In this document: positions 26,159 through 33,887 of the stretch, piece by piece
Position numbering within the stretch: position 1 is the stretch's first letter
How the letters are laid out: every line of letters starts with the position of its first letter
Assembly (NCBI GenBank): GCA_024235095.1
Contig: JACKNC010000001.1
Span: 620,001 to 684,000, forward strand
From: Gammaproteobacteria bacterium
Lineage (GTDB): Bacteria > Pseudomonadota > Gammaproteobacteria > Competibacterales > Competibacteraceae
Direction of reading: 5' to 3'
DNA: 64,000 nt
Made by a program: the position numbers and the translations under genes
The notes under the pieces: model-generated
What the model saw: the letters and a program-made list of their open reading frames with translations, nothing else
What the model was told of the DNA's origin: nothing
Databases searched by the model: none

Positions 26159-26706
26159 AGTTCGACCTCCGCTGGGGCCAGCACCCGGACATCATGACCT
26201 TCCGCCAGTTTCGGCAGTTTGATCTCGGCTACCCGCCAGCCGCGATGCATCAAGGTTCCGGTGAAGGGCGGCTGGCCGACTACATTGCCGGTCAAACGCA
26301 CCGCAGTCGCGTCGAAACCAGCGGGCAGAGTTAAGCGAGCGCCCTCGGTTTCCTCGCGGACTGGCGCGATTTGGAGATGATCGCGGATCACCTTGCGGCA
26401 ACCTTCATGCACGACGCGCGCTGCGCCGCCAATTTCAGCGTCGGAATAGGCAGTGACGTTTTCCTCCAGAAAATCCACGAACCGCCCTTCCTGCTGCAAC
26501 AGGGCCAACAGTTGGAGGGCGGATTCGGGCAAGGTATCGTGCAGCGCCGGCCTGGATTGACCGGCCTTGACGGGGCCCGTCGATACCGATTCACTCTGTT
26601 CCAATTGCGCCACGCGACTGGCGAACGGATGATCAAGCAGCATTCGCCAAGCCAGGCGCAACGTCAGCGCCAGTCGGGAGAGAAAATTTGATTGTGAAGC
26701 ATTCAT
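26155..26706 (-). CDS. DUF2760 domain protein
   Basis: 183 residues. The N-terminal part is an amphipathic helix (LSRLALTLRLAWRMLLDHPF). The DUF2760 core holds ALQLLALLQQEGRFVDFLEE, then YSDAEIGGAARVVHEGCRKV, and ends in beta strands that include GRMLMHRGWRV-like and VLAPAEVEL. The start is the ATG at 26706 with AAGGAG 9 bp upstream. The stop overlaps the Hsp70 start by 4 bp. The family has no proven function; constant pairing with Hsp70 suggests a co-factor or client adaptor. Confidence 0.78.
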   Translation of the reverse strand: MNASQSNFLSRLALTLRLAWRMLLDHPFASRVAQLEQSESVSTGPVKAGQSRPALHDTLPESALQLLALLQQEGRFVDFLEENVTAYSDAEIGGAARVVHEGCRKVIRDHLQIAPVREETEGARLTLPAGFDATAVRLTGNVVGQPPFTGTLMHRGWRVAEIKLPKLAEGHDVRVLAPAEVEL

Positions 26707-26774
26707 GAAACAAACTCCTTAAATCGAATCGGTTTATGCGGTATCCTATCATGCGTTAGCGGGAGGTCTGGCTT

Positions 26775-26846
26775 ATGATGAAAAAACTGCCGTTTTTAAG
26801 CCTGATTTCGCTGATGAGATTGGCGTACACTGTTACGGCCCGCTAA
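26775..26846 (+). CDS. possible 23-codon signal-peptide-like small ORF
   Basis: The sequence MMKKLPFLSLISLMRLAYTV plus three residues follows a good GGGAGG site by 8 bp. It reads like a truncated Sec signal peptide. It may be the leftover 5' end of an exported protein gene cut off before the response-regulator gene, or may be chance. Confidence 0.25.
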   Translation: MMKKLPFLSLISLMRLAYTVTAR

Positions 26847-26952
26847 ATTTAAGCATGAAGGACAGCCCGGATTGGCTCTCATTAGATTCTGTCTCCCGGA
26901 TTGCGAACCGGTGCGTGAAGCAGATAGACCCGATTATCCCAGGAGTGGCAGC

Positions 26953-27318
26953 ATGGCCCGCATACTGATTGTCGACGACTCGCCGACCCAAACGCTGAGT
27001 CTCGCCAAAATTCTCAAAAAACATGGGCACGAAATCCTGACGGCGACCGACGGCGTACAGGGTGTCGAAGTCGCCAAGGCTGAACTGCCTGATCTCGTCC
27101 TGATGGATGTGGTCATGCCCAAGATCAACGGTTTCCAGGCCACCCGACAGATTACCAAGAATCCGTCGACCAGCCATATTCCCGTGATCATTGTGACCAC
27201 CAAGGACCAGGAAACCGACAAGATCTGGGGAGCGCGGCAAGGCGCCAAAAGTTATGTGATCAAACCGGTGGAAGAAGCAACCCTGGTCGAAACGATTAAT
27301 CAGTTCCTTCCTCGATAG
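26953..27318 (+). CDS. CheY-like response regulator (PilG/PilH type)
   Basis: 121 residues from the ATG at 26953, with AGGAG 7 bp upstream; the longer ORF from 26872 has no support. It is a single receiver domain: acidic pocket VDDSP, phospho-acceptor Asp in LVLMDVVMPKINGFQATRQI, then VTTKDQETDK and the Lys of VIKPVEE. The Q/T-rich helix after VDDSPTQT is typical of the PilG/PilH and PatA-like regulators of twitching motility. No output domain is present. No histidine kinase lies adjacent. Confidence 0.82.
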   Translation: MARILIVDDSPTQTLSLAKILKKHGHEILTATDGVQGVEVAKAELPDLVLMDVVMPKINGFQATRQITKNPSTSHIPVIIVTTKDQETDKIWGARQGAKSYVIKPVEEATLVETINQFLPR

Positions 27319-27433
27319 GCTGTGGATTTCAATCCATTCCGGGCAATCCCCGGCATAGGACACCGGCAAGCCTCGATGGCTGGCGCGGTAATGGTCGATC
27401 AGCCGGTTTTGGGCGATGCGATAAAGCCATTCC
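27319..27433 (-). pseudogene. remnant of an ECF sigma factor gene (region 2.3/2.4)
   Basis: Read on the minus strand from a REP palindrome at 27432, the frame gives GEWLYRIAQNRLIDHYRASH, which is the typical ECF sigma region 2 core (WLYRIAxNRxIDHYR). RGLPVSYAGDCPEWIEIHSL follows and could be the start of the inter-domain linker. After that the frame runs antisense through the response-regulator gene and loses all resemblance. The upstream end is cut at the REP element. Both ends are therefore missing. Confidence 0.6.
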
Positions 27434-27461
27434 CCCAACCCCCCTTATTTCGAAGGGGGGA
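27432..27461. repeat. REP-like palindrome (CCCCCCTTATTTCGAAGGGGGG)
   Basis: CCCCCAACCCCCCTTATTTC then GAAGGGGGGAG. Same family as the copies at 33717, 33781, 48122 and 53515. It marks the upstream edge of the ECF-sigma remnant. Confidence 0.7.
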
Positions 27462-27685
27462 GTTTCTGCGCTGACTTAAGCTCTATCGCTTAGCGTTAAT
27501 GAGAATGGGTATTAACAGCCCTGCGGCCAGGCGGTGAGGATCAATCGCGTTGCACCCGATCTAAGAAATGCGATGGATACACATAGTCACTTGTCAAAAT
27601 TGATCGTTACATCTAATCTTCTCAAGTGACTTTTCATCCCTTCTTTCTTGACGCTCAACTTATGGAGATTGCGTTATGCCACCGC

Positions 27686-29839
27686 ATGTCATTACCCCCC
27701 CCCGTTTCGTTTATATTATTGTTTATAATAACAATTTTTAGTTCATCTGCCCATGCGGTGACCTTCACGGTCACGAACCTCGACGACAGCGGCATCGGTT
27801 CGCTGCGCCAAGCTATCCTCGACGCCAACAATGCTGCGGCCACCGATGACACCATCGTGTTTCAGTCCGGTCTCAGTGGCCTGCTGTTGACCGCTGGCGG
27901 TATGACCATTACCGGCAATTTGACCCTCGAAGGGCCGGGAAACAGCGTGACCATCAATGGCAACAACGCCGCGCGGATTTTCACCGTCAACGCCGGGGCA
28001 ACCGTGACGCTCTCCAAGTTGAAACTGCGCAATGGGGGGATTACTAACAACGGAACATTGACTGTCAATGACAGCACCATTGAATCGAGCACCTGGAGCT
28101 ATGGCGGCGCGATTTCCAACAGTGCAAGTGGGACGTTGACCGTTAATGACAGTATCTTGTCTGATAACGTAGCCACCAGTCGCGGTGGTGGTATCTACAA
28201 CCGCTCTGGCATAATAACAACAAATAGATGTTTGCTATCAAATAACTCTGCTAGTGTTTCTGGAGGCGGTATTGACAATTACTCTGGGACAGCGACCGTG
28301 AATGACACGGCTATATCCAATAACTCAGCGGTCTACGGAGGTGGTTTAACTAATGGATACGGTGCATCAATAGCTGTAAATAACAGCACCCTTTTTGACA
28401 ATACCGCGTCGCTGAGTGGAGGTGGTATTCAGCATGCGCGAGATGGCAGCACGCTAACAATGCGTAATAGTACGCTATCGGGTAACTCCTCCCTTGGAGG
28501 CGCTACTGGCATCGACAATGGCGGAAGTGGTATCTACATCTACGATGCGACTGCCACCCTACTTAACAGCACGATTACCAGTAATTCCGCAGCAACACCG
28601 TCGGGACCCGGAGGCGGGATTCGTTTGGATGGTGGTGGAATCTTATCCATCGGTAACACCATCGTTGCTGGCAATACATCACCGAACGGCAAGGAAATCT
28701 ACCGGGATAGCGGCACCTTCACCTCCCTGGGCCACAACCTGTTTGGTGAAAGCGGCTCCTCCGGCTTGATCAACGCCAGTCCCATTGACAGCGACTTGAT
28801 TCTGCCCAGTCCGGTTAACACCGCAATTGGCCCGTTGGCGGACAACGGTGGCCCGACGCAAACTCACCTACTCCTGCCCGGTAGTCCGGCGCTCGACGCG
28901 GGCGATAATTTGCTGGTGCAAAATGTCACCACCGCCCAGCGCGGCGAAACGCGCATTCAGAATGGCGTGGTCGACATCGGCGCAGTGGAGGGGACAGAAT
29001 CTTTCAGCTCGACGGAACCCCTGACGGTGACCAAAACCGGCGGCAATGGCGCGGTCACCAGTGACCCGGCGGGCATCACTTGCGGCGCAACCTGCACTGC
29101 CGACTTCACCCACGGGATTGACGTCACCCTCACGGCGGCCCCGGATACCGGTTACAGCGTCAGCGGCTGGAGCGGCGATTGCTCCGGCACCGGCGCGATC
29201 TGCACGGTCACGATGGACGCGGCCAAGACCGTCACGGCCCTGTTCGCCAATGTCGCCCCGACGACCTATCGCCTGACCACCATGACCGCTGGCACCGGTA
29301 CGGGCACCGTCAACGGCGCAGGTTCTTATGCCGAAGGGGTGGCGATCACTCTGACGGCGATCCCTGGCGCGGGCAGCACCTTTATCGGTTGGAGTCCCAG
29401 CCCGTGCGCCACCCGCTTTGCCATGCCAGCTAACGACCTGACCTGTACCGCCACGTTTACCGCCACGCAGCAAGACCCGGCCACCACGCTGATCACTCAC
29501 TATTACGTCTCGATTCTCGAACGCGCCCCCGAAACCGACGGTCTGGCGTTCTGGCAACAGCGCATCGCGGATAACCAGGCGCAAGGCGCGGATGTGAAAC
29601 CGGTCTTCCGCAACATGGCGAATTTCTTCTTCAACAGTGAGGAATACCTCGGGCGTGGCACCACCGACCGGCAATTCATCACCAACCTGTACCTGACCTT
29701 CTTCCAGCGCGAGCCGGATGAGGGCGGCTATGCCTTCTGGCTCGATCAACTGGCCGGCGGCATGACCCGCAACCAGGCGATGAGCGGCTTTCTGTTCTCG
29801 CCCGAATTCACCGATTTCATGAAGGATTTGGGTTTCTAG
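27686..29839 (+). CDS. secreted beta-helix, InlB-repeat and DUF4214 protein
   Basis: 717 residues from the ATG at 27686; the ORF is open from 27626. A signal peptide (VSFILLFIITIFSSSAHA) precedes a CSLREA-type start (VTNLDDSGIGSLRQAILDAN) and a right-handed parallel beta-helix of many N-S/T-rich turns (NNSAxxxGGGIxNxxG), about residues 20-420. Two InlB-B-type repeats follow (TKTGGNGAVTSDPAGITCGA with paired Cys, then TAGTGTGTVNGAGSYAEGVA), and the protein ends in a DUF4214 domain. The end module, from ITHYYVSILER to SGFLFSPEFTDFMKDLGF, is nearly the same as the end of the RCC1 protein at 45939. A probable adhesin or matrix protein. A C9 run lies in codons 4-6. Confidence 0.8.
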   Translation: MSLPPPVSFILLFIITIFSSSAHAVTFTVTNLDDSGIGSLRQAILDANNAAATDDTIVFQSGLSGLLLTAGGMTITGNLTLEGPGNSVTINGNNAARIFTVNAGATVTLSKLKLRNGGITNNGTLTVNDSTIESSTWSYGGAISNSASGTLTVNDSILSDNVATSRGGGIYNRSGIITTNRCLLSNNSASVSGGGIDNYSGTATVNDTAISNNSAVYGGGLTNGYGASIAVNNSTLFDNTASLSGGGIQHARDGSTLTMRNSTLSGNSSLGGATGIDNGGSGIYIYDATATLLNSTITSNSAATPSGPGGGIRLDGGGILSIGNTIVAGNTSPNGKEIYRDSGTFTSLGHNLFGESGSSGLINASPIDSDLILPSPVNTAIGPLADNGGPTQTHLLLPGSPALDAGDNLLVQNVTTAQRGETRIQNGVVDIGAVEGTESFSSTEPLTVTKTGGNGAVTSDPAGITCGATCTADFTHGIDVTLTAAPDTGYSVSGWSGDCSGTGAICTVTMDAAKTVTALFANVAPTTYRLTTMTAGTGTGTVNGAGSYAEGVAITLTAIPGAGSTFIGWSPSPCATRFAMPANDLTCTATFTATQQDPATTLITHYYVSILERAPETDGLAFWQQRIADNQAQGADVKPVFRNMANFFFNSEEYLGRGTTDRQFITNLYLTFFQREPDEGGYAFWLDQLAGGMTRNQAMSGFLFSPEFTDFMKDLGF
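27695..27703. repeat. homopolymeric C9 tract at the start of the exoprotein gene
   Basis: Nine consecutive C bases code for the Pro-Pro-Pro of MSLPPPVS just after the preferred start codon. Gain or loss of one base would put the signal peptide out of frame. Confidence 0.6.
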
Positions 29840-29870
29840 GGGGCTGTTGCAAACGTTTTAACAGGTTATC

Positions 29871-29894
29871 GTTCCCACGTTCCAGCGTGGGAAC
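29871..29894. terminator. palindrome GTTCCCACG-N6-CGTGGGAAC
   Basis: Perfect 9-bp arms, 32 bp after the stop of the beta-helix/DUF4214 gene. It probably ends its transcript, although no strong U tract follows. The same sequence type is a common dispersed palindrome in proteobacteria. Confidence 0.55.
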
Positions 29895-30171
29895 GCCCTC
29901 CTCAGGGAGATCGCCCCTGGTATCGGTCCATTGTGAACGGCTTCGGTCAAAGCACGTCAAGTCTCAGCTCCAACATCGAGAGTCATGACCTGGTTATAGC
30001 AAATCACTACCAGAACCAGTTCGGGCTGCGCCACAAGAAAGATTTTATAATTAATTGATTAAATTTAATTTTATTCATATAGAGAAACCCGCCACTAAAA
30101 CTCGGCATAATTATTGCTTACCTAAGTAATAAACCAATTCAACTCACACAATAATTTGAGGTCAACATCCC

Positions 30172-30252
30172 ATGTGTATGATCCTGATCGGTATTGGACT
30201 CATCGCCGCCGCCTTCGTCGCTGACGCTAAAGAGAAATCATTCTCCGGCTGA
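30172..30252 (+). CDS. possible 26-residue membrane peptide
   Basis: MCMILIGIGLIAAAFVADAK plus EKSFSG, preceded by TTTGAGG about 10 bp upstream. It reads as one hydrophobic helix with a charged tail, and its GC-rich codon use contrasts with the AT-rich surroundings. It could be a small membrane protein or the 5' remnant of a larger gene. Confidence 0.3.
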   Translation: MCMILIGIGLIAAAFVADAKEKSFSG

Positions 30253-30573
30253 ATACTGGATTGTTGCTGCAATAGACTGGAAAAAGAAATCAGGAATTTT
30301 AACCTCTTACAGTTCTAATTCTCCACAGCTTGTTGCGTACCATCTCGCTTTTGATACCCCGCAGCAAGCTGTGGGATCGTTCATTAAAGCGATTCATCGG
30401 TGATATGAAACCGATGGCAAAAAAATGGTGAGTAGTATCTGAACGACGAACGATATCGCGCCGGAAGGCTAAACCCACAGGAGCTTGCATCGCACACTTC
30501 GTAAGTGCAATATAAGTGCAAATCGCTAAAAGTCGCGGTTACAGATTATCTTAACTTGTTGATTTTTTCGTAT

Positions 30574-30650
<77 letters not shown>

Positions 30651-30689
30651 ATTTCCAATCACTTAATCTCTTCCCTTGGCTCGTTAGCG

Positions 30690-31400
30690 ATGAGTGATCA
30701 TCTTCTCATTGTCGACGACGACCCCGGCTTACGCGAGTTGCTCGGCGACTATCTGGGCCGCAACGGCTTCCGCGTAAGCGGCGTGGCCGACGGACGCAGT
30801 CTGTGGGCCACACTGGACCAGGAAACGGTTGATCTGATTATTCTTGACCTGATGCTGCCCGGCGATGATGGATTGGTGCTGTGCCGCAACCTGCGCGCCC
30901 GTTCACGGATTCCGATCATCATGTTAACCGCGCGCGGCGATGACACCGATCGCATCATTGGCCTGGAAATGGGCGCTGATGATTATCTGCCCAAGCCTTT
31001 CAATCCTCGTGAATTGCTGGCCCGTATCAAAGGCGTCTTACGTAGAGTCCGCGATCCGGCGGGCGACCCGGCTGAAGCAAAACGCTTCCACTTTGCCGGA
31101 TGGACTTTGGATGTGGCTGCTCGACAACTGGTTGCCCCGGATGGCGTACTGGTTCCCTTGGGCGCCAGCGAGTACCGATTGTTACGGGTCTTCCTGGAGC
31201 GTCCGCAGCGCGTGCTGAACCGGGATCAATTGCTGGATCTGACTCAGGGTCGGGAGGCTACGCCGTTTGATCGCAGCATTGACGTGCAAGTCAGCCGCCT
31301 GCGCCGCCGCTTGCGCGACGATCCCCGCGAGGCGACAATTATCAAGACCCTGCGCAATGAGGGTTATCTGCTGACCGCGCCAGTTCATCCGGATTATTGA
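30690..31400 (+). CDS. OmpR/PhoB-family response regulator
   Basis: 236 residues. Receiver: VDDDPGLRELLGDYLGRNGF, phospho-Asp in LIILDLMLPGDDGL, TARGDDTDR and the Lys of DDYLPKPFNPREL. Winged-helix effector: PLGASEYRLLRVFLERPQRV, then RDQLLDLTQGREATPFDRSI and VQVSRLRRRLRDDPREATII. It is OmpR-like in the DRSIDVQVSRLRRRL wing region. The stop overlaps the kinase ATG by one base (TGATG), so the two-component pair is co-translated. The regulon is not evident; the downstream DUF4129-DUF4350-MoxR genes start 35 bp after the kinase and may belong to the same transcript. Confidence 0.9.
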   Translation: MSDHLLIVDDDPGLRELLGDYLGRNGFRVSGVADGRSLWATLDQETVDLIILDLMLPGDDGLVLCRNLRARSRIPIIMLTARGDDTDRIIGLEMGADDYLPKPFNPRELLARIKGVLRRVRDPAGDPAEAKRFHFAGWTLDVAARQLVAPDGVLVPLGASEYRLLRVFLERPQRVLNRDQLLDLTQGREATPFDRSIDVQVSRLRRRLRDDPREATIIKTLRNEGYLLTAPVHPDY

Positions 31401-32824
31401 TGAGCCTGCCGCCTCAATCCCTGTTGGGCCGACTGATTCTGTTCCTGACCAGCGGCCTGATCATGGCGCAACTGCTCAGCGCCGCCATCCTGTTGCAGGA
31501 TCGTGATCAAGCGCTCTACCACGCCATCGGCGGACATATCGCTCAGCGCATTGCGGCCATCGTCAAGTTGCTGGATACGCTGGATGAGGCAGAACGTCGG
31601 CGTTTGGTCACGGCGCTGGATCTGCCGCCGACCCATCTTAGCCTGGATCTACCCTGGTCTGACGAGTCGGTGACGGACGAGCGTTATCAGACGACGTTGT
31701 TCCGCACCCTGCTTCGCCGGCAACTGGGGCCAGAGCGATCTTTTCAGGTCGTCATTACCGATGAGTTACCGCCGCCGCCACCACCGCCCCGCGCCAACCG
31801 GCCTCGCCCGGTTGACCCAGACTCCACTATGCTCCACCAGCGTTGGACTGACCGACCGCCGCATTGGCGTATGCACGCCATGATGCTGGGTCTGCGCAAT
31901 TTCGTGGTGCAGGTGCGACTGATCGATGGAACGACGGCAACTTTCCAGCAAGTCTTGCCGGAAGATGTGATCGCCTGGCCGGCCCGCTTGCTGTTGATTC
32001 TGCTGATTTTGCTGGTTTCGGTCGTTGTGCTGGCAGTGCTGGCGGTGCGCGCCCTGACCCGTCCTCTCAGCGTGCTGGCCGATGCCGCTACGGAACTGGG
32101 CCGCGATATCCGTCGTCCGCCGCTGGCTGAAACAGGACCACTGGAGGTCCGCCGCGCCGCGCAAGCGTTTAACACCATGCAGGAGCGGCTGATCCGTTAC
32201 CTCGAAGACCGCAACCGCATCCTGGCGGCTGTTTCGCACGACCTAAAGACGCCCATTACCCGCTTGCGCCTGCGAACCGAGTTGCTGGAAGATTCGCCGT
32301 TGCAGGCCAAATTTCAGGCCGATCTTGAAGAGATGCAATGCATGGTGCAAACCTCACTGGATTTTCTGCGTGGCGATGAGGATTCCGAGCCAATGGCGCC
32401 GGTGGACATGAATGCCTTGCTGGATTGTCTGCGGGAGGATGTTGAAGATACCGGTCAAGAGGTGCGGATCGACGGCGCAGTCACCCTGCCATTGCGCTGC
32501 CGACCGCTGGCGCTGAAGCGCTGTTTGAGCAATCTGGTGGAGAATGCCTTGAAATATGGACAGCGCCCTGAAATTGAGATTATGGATTGTCCAGACCGAC
32601 TGACATTAACCGTCCGCGATCATGGCCCCGGTATCCCGACTGCCGAGTTGGAGCGGGTGTTTGAGCCGTTTTACCGTTTGGAAAGTTCGCGCAGCCGTGA
32701 TACCGGCGGCGCTGGCCTGGGATTGAGCATCGCCCGCAATATCGTTCGCGCCCATGGCGGTGAGTTGATTCTGCGCAATCATACGCAGGGCGGATTAGAG
32801 GCCGTGTTAGAGCTTCCGCGCTGA
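31400..32824 (+). CDS. EnvZ-like sensor histidine kinase
   Basis: 474 residues. A membrane helix near 8-30 and a second near 190-212 enclose a periplasmic loop with a Pro-rich stretch (ELPPPPPPPRANRPRP). Next come a HAMP domain (RALTRPLSVLADAATELGRD), the H-box AAVSHDLKTPITRLRLR, the N-box NLVENALKYG, G1 VRDHGPGIP, the F-box and G2 GGAGLGLSIA. The EnvZ/RstB-like order and the OmpR-type partner are clear. The signal is unknown; the Pro-rich loop is unusual and may bind a cell-wall or matrix component. Confidence 0.88.
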   Translation: MSLPPQSLLGRLILFLTSGLIMAQLLSAAILLQDRDQALYHAIGGHIAQRIAAIVKLLDTLDEAERRRLVTALDLPPTHLSLDLPWSDESVTDERYQTTLFRTLLRRQLGPERSFQVVITDELPPPPPPPRANRPRPVDPDSTMLHQRWTDRPPHWRMHAMMLGLRNFVVQVRLIDGTTATFQQVLPEDVIAWPARLLLILLILLVSVVVLAVLAVRALTRPLSVLADAATELGRDIRRPPLAETGPLEVRRAAQAFNTMQERLIRYLEDRNRILAAVSHDLKTPITRLRLRTELLEDSPLQAKFQADLEEMQCMVQTSLDFLRGDEDSEPMAPVDMNALLDCLREDVEDTGQEVRIDGAVTLPLRCRPLALKRCLSNLVENALKYGQRPEIEIMDCPDRLTLTVRDHGPGIPTAELERVFEPFYRLESSRSRDTGGAGLGLSIARNIVRAHGGELILRNHTQGGLEAVLELPR

Positions 32825-32858
32825 TTCGGATAGAAAAAGGGCAGGGTAGTTAGCGCAA

Positions 32859-33683
32859 GTGGGACGAATCGCAATAATATTGGCGGTATTGATGATGGTA
32901 CCGGAGTTACTGGCGTTTCCTGGGACAGGCTTTGCCGCCGATGCGCCTCCTCCTCCTGGCGCTCCCCCGCAAGAACAGAAGGAGTATCTGGCGAATGCAA
33001 TCTGTGAGCAACGCCGCGCCCGTGAGGCGGAACTGGCCCAATCCGATAGCGTCGTCAAACAGGCGCTGGCCGAGATGCTGAAAGCGCCTGAACTGCAAAC
33101 CTGCGAAGTCAGGGAACGCTGGCGCTGGCGGGATGATGGCGCTATGGAACCCCCTTCACGTTCGCCCCGTGATCCCCGTCCAGGTCAATGGTTCGCAGCG
33201 ACCGTCGAAGCGCTGCTCTGGTTTGCCGTCGGGCTGTTCGTCATCGTGACAGGCTGGTGGTTATGGCGCCACGCGCCGAAGGCTTTCAGCCATGCCAGAC
33301 CGCGCGTTGTTAAATCCGGCTCACGGTTAGTCCAGGGCCGTGATGAAATCACCGCTCCACCGGATGCCGGGCTGGGAGACGCCGCTTGGCAATTGTGGAG
33401 CGAAGGTCAACCGCGCCAAGCGTTGCGTATGCTGTATCAAGGCAGCCTGGCCGGGCTGGCGACTCGGCGCGGTCTCCCGGTGCGACCAAGCGCGACCGAA
33501 GTCGAATGTCTGCGCCTAGCTACGGCGCAACTGACCGATCCCGAACTGCTTGAATTTCTGCGCCGCCTGACCCGCGTCTGGCAGGTAACTGCCTACGCCC
33601 ACCGCTTGCCGGACGAGGCCGAAGTTCATGGCTTATGTGCGGAATGGCCCCGGCATTTCGCTAGGGCAACTCGCGATGAATAG
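32859..33683 (+). CDS. DUF4129 domain membrane protein
   Basis: 274 residues starting at the GTG at 32859. A signal peptide (IAIILAVLMMVPELLAFPGT then GFAADA) leads to a charged periplasmic part, one membrane helix near 120-142 (EALLWFAVGLFVIVTGWWLW), and a cytoplasmic DUF4129 domain (AWQLWSEGQPRQALRMLYQG, LRLATAQLTDPELLEFLRRL). DUF4129 proteins are typical partners of MoxR ATPase / DUF58 operons. It precedes DUF4350 and MoxR genes here. Two REP-like palindromes lie between it and the next gene. Function unknown. Confidence 0.72.
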   Translation: MGRIAIILAVLMMVPELLAFPGTGFAADAPPPPGAPPQEQKEYLANAICEQRRAREAELAQSDSVVKQALAEMLKAPELQTCEVRERWRWRDDGAMEPPSRSPRDPRPGQWFAATVEALLWFAVGLFVIVTGWWLWRHAPKAFSHARPRVVKSGSRLVQGRDEITAPPDAGLGDAAWQLWSEGQPRQALRMLYQGSLAGLATRRGLPVRPSATEVECLRLATAQLTDPELLEFLRRLTRVWQVTAYAHRLPDEAEVHGLCAEWPRHFARATRDE

Positions 33684-33716
33684 CTTTCGGCCCACGTTTC
33701 TCTCAAAGTCTCTATC

Positions 33717-33814
33717 TCCCCCCTTTGAAAAAGGGGGGTTGGGGGGGATTCTGACGAGCAGCGGTAACCTCGGGCGTTCAAATCCCCCCTCGCCCCCCTT
33801 TGCTAAAGGGGGGA
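33717..33814. repeat. pair of REP-like palindromes in opposite orientation
   Basis: CCCCCCTTTGAAAAAGGGGG with a GTTGGGGGGGATT tail (33717-33750) and its mirror, AATCCCCCCTCG then CCCCCCTTTGCTAAAGGGGG (33781-33814), are separated by about 30 bp. The facing tails GGGGGGATT and AATCCCCCC can pair, so the whole can fold into a cruciform. It lies between two genes of one operon and may limit downstream expression. Confidence 0.75.
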
Positions 33815-33887
33815 TTGAACGGTGCGAGGCGCTTGAAAAGTGTGGGGCAATTTTTTACGAATCGCTTGGAGTAGGAGCGCGACCGGC

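Larger units (their letters stand above)
29840..30573. other. intergenic region ahead of tRNA-Pro
   Basis: 734 bp. It holds a palindrome at 29871-29894 and a possible 26-codon ORF at 30172-30252 (both listed). The segment around 30040-30120 is AT-rich. A 69-codon ORF at 30194-30403 overlaps the smaller one, lacks codon bias, and I do not call it. No other gene is apparent. Confidence 0.4.

Noticed and set aside
26833..27438. 201-codon minus-strand ORF covering the response-regulator gene
   Set aside because: Only its first 40 codons or so look like protein (ECF sigma core). The rest is antisense to a clear CheY-like gene, so I list only the remnant.
30194..30403. 69-codon ORF ahead of tRNA-Pro
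   Set aside because: No ribosome site, no family resemblance and irregular composition; it overlaps the better small ORF in another frame.
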